Shown here piece after piece: positions 1 to 7,437 of a stretch of 64,000 nucleotides of DNA; the stretch's first letter is position 1, and each line of letters opens with the position of its first letter. A model generated the notes under the pieces. The model was not told the DNA's origin and made no database searches. It was given only the letters and a program-made list of their open reading frames with translations. The translations under genes were made by a program, and so were the position numbers. The stretch lies in contig NZ_RCHV01000002.1 of the NCBI RefSeq assembly GCF_003665095.1, positions 4,822,501 to 4,886,500 on the forward strand, read 5' to 3'. This DNA is from Streptomyces sp. Z26 (lineage in GTDB: Bacteria; Actinomycetota; Actinomycetes; Streptomycetales; Streptomycetaceae).

Positions 1-142
1 GGGAGTTGGTGCGGGGCGGGAGCGGGTGGAGGTGGTGGGCCCCGTGGGGGAGGGGTGTGGGGGTGGTGCGTCAGCGTGGTTTCGGCCGTTCCACGCACGG
101 GTGGAAATGGGCAAAACCCGGACGCAGTCCGTGCCGCGCGCC

Positions 143-148
143 TAGGCT
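143..148 (+). promoter_or_regulatory. -10 box of a leaderless promoter for the orphan receiver gene
   Basis: TAGGCT matches TANNNT and ends 7 nt before the GTG start, so transcription should begin at or next to the start codon. No convincing -35 hexamer is visible. Confidence 0.5.
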
Positions 149-155
149 CTGTCGT

Positions 156-605
156 GTGCAAGGCGTCTCCGGTCGGGTCCTCGTCGTCGACGACAACAAG
201 GTCATCCGGCAGCTGATCAAGGTCAATCTCGAGCTGGAGGGCTTCGAGGTCGTGACCGCGGACGATGGTGCCGAGTGCCTGGAGGTCGTCCACCGGGTAC
301 GGCCCGACGTGATCACGCTCGATGTCGTGATGCCACGGCTCGACGGTCTGCGTACGGCCGCCCGGCTGCGCTCCGATCCGCGTACGCGGCACATAGCCGT
401 CGCCATCGTGTCCGCCTGTCCGCAGGCGGAGATCGACGCGGAGGGTGGTGCCGGTGTGGACGCCGTGTTGGCGAAGCCGTTCGATCCGGCGGCGCTCGTA
501 CGGATGGTGCGGCGTCTCGCGTACGGCGAGGCGGACGGCGGTGACGGGCGTACGGAGCCGCCGGTGCAGGGCGGTTCCGAGTCGGCCGTACGGCCCCTGC
601 GCTGA
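156..605 (+). CDS. Orphan response regulator, receiver domain only
   Basis: The product is about 149 aa and is essentially one CheY-like receiver domain (residues 6-120) plus a short polar tail; no DNA-binding or enzymatic output domain follows. Visible receiver residues are the acidic pair D12-D13, the phospho-acceptor D56 in TLDVVMP and the conserved lysine in AKPFDP. No histidine kinase lies next to it, so it is an orphan in this window. I chose the GTG at 156 because the sequence further upstream translates to Arg/Trp-rich low-quality protein and because a TAGGCT box at 143-148 sits 7 nt before this GTG, the arrangement of a leaderless mRNA. nrtL follows 154 bp downstream on the same strand. 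The partner and output of the protein are unknown. Family call is secure; function is not. Confidence 0.85.
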   Translation: MQGVSGRVLVVDDNKVIRQLIKVNLELEGFEVVTADDGAECLEVVHRVRPDVITLDVVMPRLDGLRTAARLRSDPRTRHIAVAIVSACPQAEIDAEGGAGVDAVLAKPFDPAALVRMVRRLAYGEADGGDGRTEPPVQGGSESAVRPLR

Positions 606-747
606 GCCGTGCCCCTTCGCGCCCGACGCCCCCCGGGGCTTCGCGTCCTCAAGCGGACGGACTTCCTCCGCCCGCGACGCCGCAGGTCAGGAGGGGCGGG
701 ACGGGTCGTCGCGGTAAACCGTTCGCGTAGCACTCCCTCTCCTCCCC

Positions 748-753
748 TACGCT
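748..753 (+). promoter_or_regulatory. -10 box of a leaderless promoter for nrtL-lysA
   Basis: TACGCT lies 6 nt before the GTG of nrtL. No ribosome binding site is visible between the box and the start, and no clear -35 is seen. Confidence 0.5.
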
Positions 754-759
754 TGCACC

Positions 760-1707
760 GTGACACCCGCACAGCTCTCCCGCACCGTGCTGCTCTCGCT
801 GCGCGGCGTGGTCGGTGACGCCGGGCTGCGCGGTGTGGAACTTCCCGAACGCGCGGTGGTCGAGTCGCCCCCGCGCCGCGGCGGCGGGGACTACGGCACC
901 GGCGTCGTCCTCCAGCTCGCCCGGCATCTCCGCCCCGGCTCCGCCCCGGGCGGCGCGGCGGCGACGCCGCCCGGCCCCCTCGACCTCGCCCGGCGCCTCG
1001 GCGCCCGCCTGGAGTCGCTGCCGGGCGTGGCGCGTACGGACATCGCCGGTGCCGGTTTCGTCAACGTCACGCTGAACGCGTCCGGCCGCGCCGCCCTCGT
1101 ACGGGAGTTGGCCCGCCCCGCGCACCCGTCGAGCGTCGCCGACGCCCCCGCCCGCGACGCCGCCCGCTGGGCCGCCGCCACCGCGGACGGCCCTCGCGCG
1201 TCGGTCGGCGCGCTGCTGGTGCGTACGGCCGACAGCCCGCTGTTCCGCGTGCAGTACGCGCACAGCCGCGCCCGCGCCGTGCTGCGCGGCGCCGACGCGT
1301 TGGGCGTGCGCCCGGAGGCCGGGGCGGACGGCCACGCCTACGCCGCCCCCGCCGAACGCGCCCTCCTGGCCCTCCTCGCCGACCACGACCGCCTGGCCGC
1401 CGCCGCCCTCCCCGCCCCCGCCCTCCGCACGTCGCCCGCCCTCCGTACGGCGCCCGCCACCGCCCCCCGCGCGGCCACCGCCGCCGCGTCCGCCCCCCGC
1501 GCGGACGCCGTCTCCCGCCTCGCGCGCCATCTCGTCGCCGTCGCCGACGCCTTCCTCGACCTGCGCGACACCTGCCCGCCCCTCCCCCAGGGGGACCAAA
1601 AACCCGGGGCCGCCCACCGCGCCCGTACGGCCCTCGCCGAGGCCGCCGGGTCGGTGCTGGCCGGCGGCCTGGCACAGCTCGGCGTCACCGCACCCGCACA
1701 CCTCTGA
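760..1707 (+). CDS. nrtL: ArgS-related anticodon-binding protein NrtL
   Basis: This 315-aa protein resembles arginyl-tRNA synthetase with the catalytic core deleted. The N-terminal part (to about residue 110) looks like the ArgRS additional domain (DYGTGVVLQLARHL recalls the synthetase pattern), and the C-terminal half resembles the DALR anticodon-binding domain (FRVQYAHSRARAVLR around residue 165). There is no HIGH or KMSKS signature, so it cannot charge tRNA. An Ala/Pro-rich linker interrupts the DALR region near residues 215-245. In streptomycetes this gene sits directly before lysA, as here, with a 17-bp gap, so it is probably the first gene of an nrtL-lysA operon. A TACGCT box at 748-753 is 6 nt before the GTG, again suggesting a leaderless transcript. 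Role unproven; tRNA binding or amino-acid sensing are guesses. Confidence 0.85.
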   Translation: MTPAQLSRTVLLSLRGVVGDAGLRGVELPERAVVESPPRRGGGDYGTGVVLQLARHLRPGSAPGGAAATPPGPLDLARRLGARLESLPGVARTDIAGAGFVNVTLNASGRAALVRELARPAHPSSVADAPARDAARWAAATADGPRASVGALLVRTADSPLFRVQYAHSRARAVLRGADALGVRPEAGADGHAYAAPAERALLALLADHDRLAAAALPAPALRTSPALRTAPATAPRAATAAASAPRADAVSRLARHLVAVADAFLDLRDTCPPLPQGDQKPGAAHRARTALAEAAGSVLAGGLAQLGVTAPAHL

Positions 1708-1724
1708 GGGGATTCAGAGAAGTC

Positions 1725-3143
1725 ATGAGCCGTTCCGCACACCCCGCCGGGCCCCGCCACGCCGACGTACTGCCCGAGGGCCACTACTCGGCCCCGCCCG
1801 CCGACCTCAACCACCTCGAACCGGGCGTCTGGTCCCGCACCGTCGCCCGTACGCCCGAGGGCGCGGTGACCGTGGGCGGCCTGGACGTACGGGAGTTGGC
1901 CGAGGAGTTCGGCACCCCCGCGTACCTCCTCGACGAGGCGGACTTCCGCGCGCGCTGCCGTGCCTGGCGGGACGCGTTCGGCGCGGACGCCGACGTGTTC
2001 TACGCGGGGAAGGCGTTCCTCTGCCGCGCCGTCGTGCGCTGGCTGAACGAGGAGGGCCTGAACCTCGACGTGTGCTCGCTGGGCGAGTTGACCACCGCGC
2101 TGGCCGCCGGGATGCCCGCCGAGCGGATCGCGATGCACGGCAACAACAAGTCGACCGAGGAGATCCGCCGCGCGGTCGAGGAGGGCGTCGGGCGGATCGT
2201 GCTGGACTCGTTCCAGGAGATCGCGCGCGTCGCGCACATCGCGCGCGAGCTGGGGAAGCGCCAGCGCGTGCAGATCCGGGTGACGGTCGGGGTCGAGGCG
2301 CACACGCACGAGTTCATCGCGACGGCGCACGAGGACCAGAAGTTCGGGCTGGCGCTGGCCGGGGGCGGTTCCCGGCCGGACGCGGCGGGCGGTCCGGCGG
2401 CGGAGGCCGTACGGCGCGTGCTCCAGCTGGACAGCCTCGAACTGGTCGGCATCCACTCCCACATCGGTTCGCAGATCTTCGACACCTCCGGCTTCGAGGT
2501 CGCCGCGCACCGCGTGGTGGGCCTGCTGCGGCAGGTGCGCGACGAGCACGGCGTGGAGCTGCCGGAGATCGACCTCGGCGGCGGCCTCGGCATCGCGTAC
2601 ACCGCCGACGACGACCCGCGCGAGCCGCACGAGATCGCCAAGGCGCTGCGCGACATCGTCACGCGCGAGTGCGAGAGCGCGGGGCTGACGGTGCCGCGGC
2701 TGTCGGTGGAGCCGGGGCGGGCGATCGTGGGGCCGACGGCGTTCACGCTGTACGAGGTGGGCACGGTCAAGCCGTTGGAGGGGCTGCGCACGTACGTGAG
2801 CGTGGACGGCGGCATGTCCGACAACATCCGTACGGCGCTGTACGACGCCGAGTACACGGTGGCGCTGGTGTCCCGCGCGTCGACGGCGGAGCCGATGCTG
2901 ACGCGCGTCGTCGGCAAGCACTGCGAGAGCGGCGACATCGTGGTGCGGGACGCGTTCCTGCCGGCGGACGTGGCGCCCGGCGACCTGCTGGCGGTGCCCG
3001 CCACGGGCGCGTACTGCCGTTCCATGGCGAGCAACTACAACCACGCGCTGCGGCCGCCGGTCGTCACCGTGGGCGACGGCGCGGCCCGGGTGATCCTCCG
3101 GCGCGAGACGGAGGACGACCTGCTGCGCCTGGACGTCGGCTGA
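1725..3143 (+). CDS. lysA: Diaminopimelate decarboxylase
   Basis: LysA decarboxylates meso-diaminopimelate to L-lysine, the last step of the lysine pathway, using pyridoxal phosphate. The 472-aa product is a fold-III PLP enzyme: the Schiff-base lysine is K96 in VFYAGKAF, followed by the barrel motifs HGNNKS, GIHSHIGSQI (phosphate binding), a glycine loop in DLGGGLGIAY, EPGRAIVGP, and the catalytic cysteine of CESGDIV near the C terminus. Length is slightly above the usual 420-460 aa because of a 35-residue N-terminal extension typical of actinobacteria. It follows nrtL after 17 bp and precedes hom, so lysine and threonine synthesis, both from aspartate semialdehyde, are adjacent. Identification is secure. 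Confidence 0.97.
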   Translation: MSRSAHPAGPRHADVLPEGHYSAPPADLNHLEPGVWSRTVARTPEGAVTVGGLDVRELAEEFGTPAYLLDEADFRARCRAWRDAFGADADVFYAGKAFLCRAVVRWLNEEGLNLDVCSLGELTTALAAGMPAERIAMHGNNKSTEEIRRAVEEGVGRIVLDSFQEIARVAHIARELGKRQRVQIRVTVGVEAHTHEFIATAHEDQKFGLALAGGGSRPDAAGGPAAEAVRRVLQLDSLELVGIHSHIGSQIFDTSGFEVAAHRVVGLLRQVRDEHGVELPEIDLGGGLGIAYTADDDPREPHEIAKALRDIVTRECESAGLTVPRLSVEPGRAIVGPTAFTLYEVGTVKPLEGLRTYVSVDGGMSDNIRTALYDAEYTVALVSRASTAEPMLTRVVGKHCESGDIVVRDAFLPADVAPGDLLAVPATGAYCRSMASNYNHALRPPVVTVGDGAARVILRRETEDDLLRLDVG

Positions 3144-3195
3144 GGCGGGCAGGCGGGCAGGCGGGCGGGGGCGTCGGGGCCGGGACCGGCACCCC

Positions 3196-3220
3196 CGTAT
3201 GTCGGTTGGCGAGACATACG
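3196..3220. promoter_or_regulatory. Inverted repeat upstream of hom (candidate operator)
   Basis: CGTATGTC (3196-3203) and GACATACG (3213-3220) form a perfect 8-bp inverted repeat with a 9-nt spacer, and a TTGGCG hexamer that could be a -35 lies in the spacer. It sits in the 165-bp gap between lysA and hom, so it could be an operator for the threonine genes. A weak lysA terminator is the alternative, but the arms are AT-rich for this genome and lack a U tract. Confidence 0.4.
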
Positions 3221-3257
3221 TCCCACATCCTGGAATCGGCGGGGAATCTGCCGACCG

Positions 3258-3293
3258 GTGCGTGAGACTGGCACCACCACGATGGACAAGTGA
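3258..3293 (+). CDS. Putative threonine-rich leader peptide before hom
   Basis: An 11-codon reading frame starting with GTG reads VRETGTTTMDK and stops 15 nt before the ATG of hom. Four of its eleven codons are threonine, three of them consecutive, and hom begins threonine biosynthesis. This is the pattern of a ribosome-stalling leader peptide. A GGGG run sits about 12-16 nt before the GTG and could act as a weak ribosome binding site. The gap to hom is too short for a separate terminator hairpin, so control would more likely be translational. This is inference from composition and position only. Confidence 0.35.
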   Translation: MRETGTTTMDK

Positions 3294-3308
3294 GCTGAGC
3301 GAGGTCGA

Positions 3309-4601
3309 ATGATGCGTACGCGTCCGCTGAAGGTGGCGCTGCTGGGCTGTGGAGTCGTCGGCTCAGAGGTGGCACGCATCATGACGACGCACGCGGACGA
3401 CCTCGCCGCCCGGATCGGGGCGCCGGTCGAGCTGGCGGGCATCGCCGTACGGCGGCCGGGTCGGGTCCGCGAGGGCGTCGACCCGGCCCTGGTCACCACC
3501 GACGCGGCCGCGCTCGCCGGGCGCGACGACGTGGACGTCGTCGTCGAGGTCATCGGCGGCATCGAGCCCGCCCGCGCCCTGATCACCTCCGCGTTCGAGC
3601 ACGGGGCCAGCGTCGTCACGGCCAACAAGGCGCTGCTCGCGCAGGACGGCGCGACGCTCCACGAGACCGCCGAGAAACACGGCGCCGACCTCTTCTTCGA
3701 GGCGGCCGTCGCCGCCGCCATCCCGCTCGTACGCCCGCTGCGCGAGTCCCTCGCGGGCGACAAGGTCAACCGGGTCCTCGGCATCGTCAACGGCACCACC
3801 AACTTCATCCTCGACCGCATGGACTCCAGCGGCGCGGGCTACGCGGAGGCGCTCGACGAGGCGACCGCGCTCGGTTACGCGGAGGCCGACCCCACCGCCG
3901 ACGTCGAGGGCTTCGACGCCGCCGCCAAGGCCGCGATCCTCGCCGGGATCGCGTTCCACACCCGGGTCCGCCTCGACGACGTGCACCGCGAGGGGCTGAC
4001 CGAGGTCACGGCCGCGGACATCGCGTCCGCGAAACGGATGGGCTGCACCGTCAAACTGCTCGCCATCTGCGAGCGCGCCGCCGACGGCCGTTCCGTCACC
4101 GCCCGGGTGCACCCGGCGATGATCCCGCTGAGCCACCCGCTGGCGTCCGTGCGGGAGGCGTACAACGCGGTGTTCGTCGAGGCGGACGCGGCGGGCCAGT
4201 TGATGTTCTACGGGCCCGGCGCGGGCGGCGCGCCCACCGCCTCCGCGGTCCTCGGCGACCTCGTCGCCGCCTGCCGCAACAAGCTCAACGGGGCACGGGG
4301 GCCCGGCGAGTCGGCCTACGCGCGGCTGCCCGTGTCCCCCATGGGCGAGGTCGTGACGCGCTACCACATCAGCCTGGACGTCGCGGACAAGCCCGGTGTC
4401 CTCGCCCAGGTGGCCACCATCTTCGCGGAGCACGGCGTGTCCATCGACACCGTCCGCCAGCAGGGCAAGGACGGCGAGGCGTGGCTCGTGGTGGTCACCC
4501 ACCGGGCCCCGGACGCCGCGCTGGGCGCGACCGTCGAGGCACTCCGCAGGCTCGACACCGTCCGCGGCGTGGCCAGCATCATGCGGGTCGAAGGGGAGTA
4601 G
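3309..4601 (+). CDS. hom: Homoserine dehydrogenase
   Basis: The enzyme reduces aspartate semialdehyde to homoserine with NAD(P)H, the branch point to threonine, methionine and isoleucine. The 430-aa product has the N-terminal Rossmann motif GCGVVG (residues 13-18), the central catalytic region with VTANKALL, GIVNGTTNFIL and DVEGFDAAAKAAIL, and a C-terminal ACT domain (about residue 350 onward, YHISLDVADKPGVLAQ) that normally mediates threonine feedback inhibition. Length is typical for Gram-positive Hom. Two ATG codons are adjacent at 3309 and 3312; either could be used. thrC follows 7 bp downstream, so the two are cotranscribed. A threonine-rich mini-ORF and an inverted repeat upstream suggest additional control. 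Confidence 0.97.
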   Translation: MMRTRPLKVALLGCGVVGSEVARIMTTHADDLAARIGAPVELAGIAVRRPGRVREGVDPALVTTDAAALAGRDDVDVVVEVIGGIEPARALITSAFEHGASVVTANKALLAQDGATLHETAEKHGADLFFEAAVAAAIPLVRPLRESLAGDKVNRVLGIVNGTTNFILDRMDSSGAGYAEALDEATALGYAEADPTADVEGFDAAAKAAILAGIAFHTRVRLDDVHREGLTEVTAADIASAKRMGCTVKLLAICERAADGRSVTARVHPAMIPLSHPLASVREAYNAVFVEADAAGQLMFYGPGAGGAPTASAVLGDLVAACRNKLNGARGPGESAYARLPVSPMGEVVTRYHISLDVADKPGVLAQVATIFAEHGVSIDTVRQQGKDGEAWLVVVTHRAPDAALGATVEALRRLDTVRGVASIMRVEGE

Positions 4602-4608
4602 GGAAACG

Positions 4609-5739
4609 ATGAGCATCATGGACAGGACACCCCCCGTGCCGCCCGCGGCCGACGCCCCGCCGGGGCCGGGCACGTCGCGGCAGTGGCGCGGCATCATCGA
4701 GGAGTACCGCGACCGGCTGCCCGTCGGCGCCGGTACGGAGGTCGTCAGCCTCCGCGAGGGCGGCACCCCGCTCGTACCGGCGCGGGTCCTCTCCGCGCAG
4801 ACCGGCTGCGACGTCCACCTCAAGGTCGAGGGCGCCAACCCGACCGGGTCCTTCAAGGACCGGGGCATGACGATGGCGATCACGGAGGCGAAGGCGTCCG
4901 GCGCGCAGGCCGTCATCTGCGCCTCCACGGGCAACACCAGCGCGTCGGCCGCGGCGTACGCGGTGCGCGCGGGCATGGTGTGCGCCGTGCTCGTACCCCA
5001 GGGGAAGATCGCGCTGGGGAAGATGGGGCAGGCGCTCGTGCACGGCGCGAAGATCCTCCAGGTCGAGGGGAACTTCGACGACTGCCTGACGCTCGCGCGG
5101 GGCCTCTCGGAGAAGTACCCCGTCGCACTGGTGAACTCCGTGAACCCGGCCCGTATCGAGGGACAGAAGACGGCGGCCTTCGAGGTCGTCGACATGCTCG
5201 GCGACGCCCCCGACATCCATGTGCTGCCGGTGGGCAACGCGGGCAACATCACCGCGTACTGGAAGGGTTATCGCGAGTACGCGGACCGTACGACGGGCGG
5301 CCCGGCCACCCGTACCCCCCGGATGTGGGGCTACCAGGCGTCCGGCTCCGCGCCCATCGTGCACGGCGAACCGGTGCGCCAGCCGAGCACGATCGCCACC
5401 GCGATTCGCATCGGCAACCCCGCGTCGTGGCAGCAGGCGGAGCGCGCCCGCGACGAGTCCGGCGGCTTCATCGACGCGGTGACGGACCGTCAGATCCTGC
5501 GCGCCTACCGGCTGTTGGCGGCCGAGGAGGGCGTGTTCGTGGAGCCCGCCTCGGCGGCGTCCGTGGCCGGTCTGCTCCAGGCCGCCGAACAGGGCGCGCT
5601 CGACGGCGGACAGCGCGTCGTCTGCACCGTCACCGGCAACGGCCTCAAGGACCCGGACTGGGCCGTGGCGGGCGCCCCGCAGCCGGTCACGGTCCCGGTC
5701 GACGCCGACGCGGCGGCCGAACGGCTGGGCCTGGCCTGA
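4609..5739 (+). CDS. thrC: Threonine synthase
   Basis: ThrC converts O-phosphohomoserine to threonine with PLP. The 376-aa product carries the PLP lysine K83 in NPTGSFKDRGM, the CASTGNTSASAAAYA stretch, the phosphate-binding glycine loop VGNAGNITAYW, and the final TVTGNGLKDPD motif, all standard for the short bacterial/plant-like threonine synthases. I set the start at ATG 4609, 7 bp after hom and preceded by AAGGGGAG; an in-frame ATG at 4618 is an alternative. A strong 14-bp terminator follows 6 bp after the stop, so hom-thrC ends here and thrB has its own promoter. Identification is secure. Confidence 0.97.
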   Translation: MSIMDRTPPVPPAADAPPGPGTSRQWRGIIEEYRDRLPVGAGTEVVSLREGGTPLVPARVLSAQTGCDVHLKVEGANPTGSFKDRGMTMAITEAKASGAQAVICASTGNTSASAAAYAVRAGMVCAVLVPQGKIALGKMGQALVHGAKILQVEGNFDDCLTLARGLSEKYPVALVNSVNPARIEGQKTAAFEVVDMLGDAPDIHVLPVGNAGNITAYWKGYREYADRTTGGPATRTPRMWGYQASGSAPIVHGEPVRQPSTIATAIRIGNPASWQQAERARDESGGFIDAVTDRQILRAYRLLAAEEGVFVEPASAASVAGLLQAAEQGALDGGQRVVCTVTGNGLKDPDWAVAGAPQPVTVPVDADAAAERLGLA

Positions 5740-5745
5740 GGGTTG

Positions 5746-5782
5746 GGGGCACCGGCCGTACCCGAGGGACGGCCGGTGCCCC
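5746..5782 (+). terminator. Terminator after thrC
   Basis: GGGGCACCGGCCGT (5746-5759) pairs perfectly with ACGGCCGGTGCCCC (5769-5782), a 14-bp stem with a 9-nt loop beginning 6 nt after the thrC stop. There is no U tract, which is usual for high-GC actinobacterial terminators. Confidence 0.8.
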
Positions 5783-6108
5783 GCCGTACGGGCGCCGCCC
5801 GCTCCGGCCCCTACGCCACCGCGCGGGGCGGCGCCACCGGTAGTGCCCCCTGTTCCCGCGCCCCTTCCCCCGTACGCGAGCTGAGCGCACGGCCGTCGCG
5901 CGACACGCTTCATGCGCCTCCCGTGCGCCCTGTGTCGCAGGTGAACCTTCCTTCGATAGGCTGGCCTTCACCCCGGTCCCACACACGTACGGAAGAGTGC
6001 GTCGGGTCAGTGACCGGTCCGGCAAGGCTGCCGCGGTCCACAGGGGGGTTGCCGCATCTCGCGGCACGTCATGTCGAGCCGCAATCCGATGAGGAGAGTC
6101 ATCGAAAG
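5783..6108 (+). promoter_or_regulatory. thrB promoter and leader region
   Basis: This is the gene-free stretch between the thrC terminator and thrB. The clearest signal is a TAGGCT -10 box at 5957-5962, which would start a leader of about 140 nt; the -35 (TGTCGC, 5934-5939) is weak. The ribosome binding site GAGGAGAG lies about 12-19 nt before the thrB ATG. I see no threonine-rich leader peptide here, in contrast to hom. Confidence 0.45.
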
Positions 6109-7041
6109 ATGGCCGGTCCCGCGTTCCGCGCAGCCGCCGTACGGGTGCGCGTCCCCGCCACCAGCGCCAACCTCGGCCCCGGTTTCGACTCCCTGGGCCT
6201 CGCGCTCGGCCTCTACGACGACGTGGTCGTCCGCGTCGCCGACTCCGGGCTGCACATCGACATCGCGGGCGAGGGCGCGGAGACGCTGCCGCGGGACGAG
6301 GACCACCTGCTCGTACGGTCGTTGCGCACCGCCTTCGACCTGCTCGGCGGCCAGCCCCGGGGCCTGGAGGTCGTCTGTGCGAACCGCATCCCGCACGGCC
6401 GCGGCCTGGGCTCGTCGTCCGCCGCGATCTGCGCGGGCATCATCGCCGCCCGCGCCGTCACGACCGGCGGCGAGGCACGGCTCGACGACCGCGCGCTGCT
6501 GGAGCTGGCCACCGAGATCGAGGGGCACCCGGACAACGTCGCGGCCTGCCTGATGGGCGGCTTCACGCTGGCCTGGAGCGAGGCGGGGGTGGCGCGGGCG
6601 ATCCGTATGACGCCCGCGGACTCGATCGCGCCGGTCGTGTTCGTCCCCGCCCGTCCGCTGCTCACGGAGACCGCGCGGGGCCTGCTCCCGCGCACCGTTC
6701 CGCACGTCGACGCGGCGGCCAACGCGGGCCGCGCGGCGCTCCTCGTCGAGGCGCTCACCCGCCGCCCCGAACTGCTGCTCCCGGCGACCGAGGACCGGCT
6801 GCACCAGGACTACCGCGCACCGGCGATGGAGGAGAGCGCGGCGCTGGTCAACAGGCTGCGCACGGACGGTGTTCCGGCCGTCATCTCCGGTGCCGGGCCC
6901 ACCGTCCTGGCGCTGGCGGAGGACGGCGCGGCGGACAAGATCGCACGGCTGGCGGGGGAGAACTGGACGGCCAACCGGCTGGCTCTCGACACCACCGGTG
7001 CCAGCGTGCTGCCGCTCAACGCGGGCGGCGCACCCCGGTGA
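6109..7041 (+). CDS. thrB: Homoserine kinase
   Basis: ThrB phosphorylates homoserine to O-phosphohomoserine, the substrate of ThrC. The 310-aa product is a GHMP kinase: the N-terminal PATSANLGPGFDSLG, the ATP-binding glycine/serine loop PHGRGLGSSSAAI (residues 95-107), EGHPDNVAACLMGG, and the C-terminal ISGAGPTVLAL are all in place. Length is typical. Start chosen at ATG 6109 with a GAGGAGAG sequence upstream; the frame stays open for more than 100 codons further upstream but that part is Arg/Pro-rich and crosses the thrC terminator. It has its own promoter and precedes rho by about 400 bp. Identification is secure. Confidence 0.97.
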   Translation: MAGPAFRAAAVRVRVPATSANLGPGFDSLGLALGLYDDVVVRVADSGLHIDIAGEGAETLPRDEDHLLVRSLRTAFDLLGGQPRGLEVVCANRIPHGRGLGSSSAAICAGIIAARAVTTGGEARLDDRALLELATEIEGHPDNVAACLMGGFTLAWSEAGVARAIRMTPADSIAPVVFVPARPLLTETARGLLPRTVPHVDAAANAGRAALLVEALTRRPELLLPATEDRLHQDYRAPAMEESAALVNRLRTDGVPAVISGAGPTVLALAEDGAADKIARLAGENWTANRLALDTTGASVLPLNAGGAPR

Positions 7042-7437
7042 CACCTGATTGCCGGTCTACGAGAGGGGGAATGTTTGTTGGAGCCGGTAGTGTTAACCTC
7101 AAGTCTGCACTCGCAGTCTCCTGGGTTGTACGTATGGCCCGTAGAGTGCGGTGCACGGTGTCCCTGTCAGGGATCACCCCTTCTTCCGGGAGTCTCCCAC
7201 CCTGCCTGAGCAGCCTGCCGAGCAGCGGTTGTGCACGCCGAAGTGATGTGCACGCTCCGGGACCGGCGCGACGAATCCATGTCGACGGATCGCGCCGAAC
7301 CATGAACTGATCTCTCCGCCACAGACACAGGCGGAACCACCGCCCCGGCCCGGTCCGCATCGGAGGGACCGCAGCCGGACAGCACAACCGGTCGCCGAGC
7401 CAGACAGGCCGACGCCCGCTCCAGGGAAGGACCCTTC
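7042..7437 (+). promoter_or_regulatory. Long rho leader region
   Basis: About 396 bp separate thrB from rho. A possible -10 (TAACCT, 7094-7099) would give a leader of roughly 330 nt. Long leaders are known for rho genes that autoregulate by premature termination, so that is a reasonable expectation here. An open frame beginning ATG at 7134 and ending at 7310 (58 codons) lies inside the leader; its protein is Ser/Pro/Arg-rich and unconvincing, but it may act as an upstream ORF. I see no strong intrinsic terminator in the leader. Confidence 0.5.

Noticed and set aside
1..155. N-terminal extension of the receiver protein from the upstream frame
   Set aside because: The extension is Trp/Arg/Gly-rich without similarity to any domain, and a -10 box lies just before the GTG at 156. 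The inverted GTGCGT/ACGCAC pair in this stretch is short and unremarkable.
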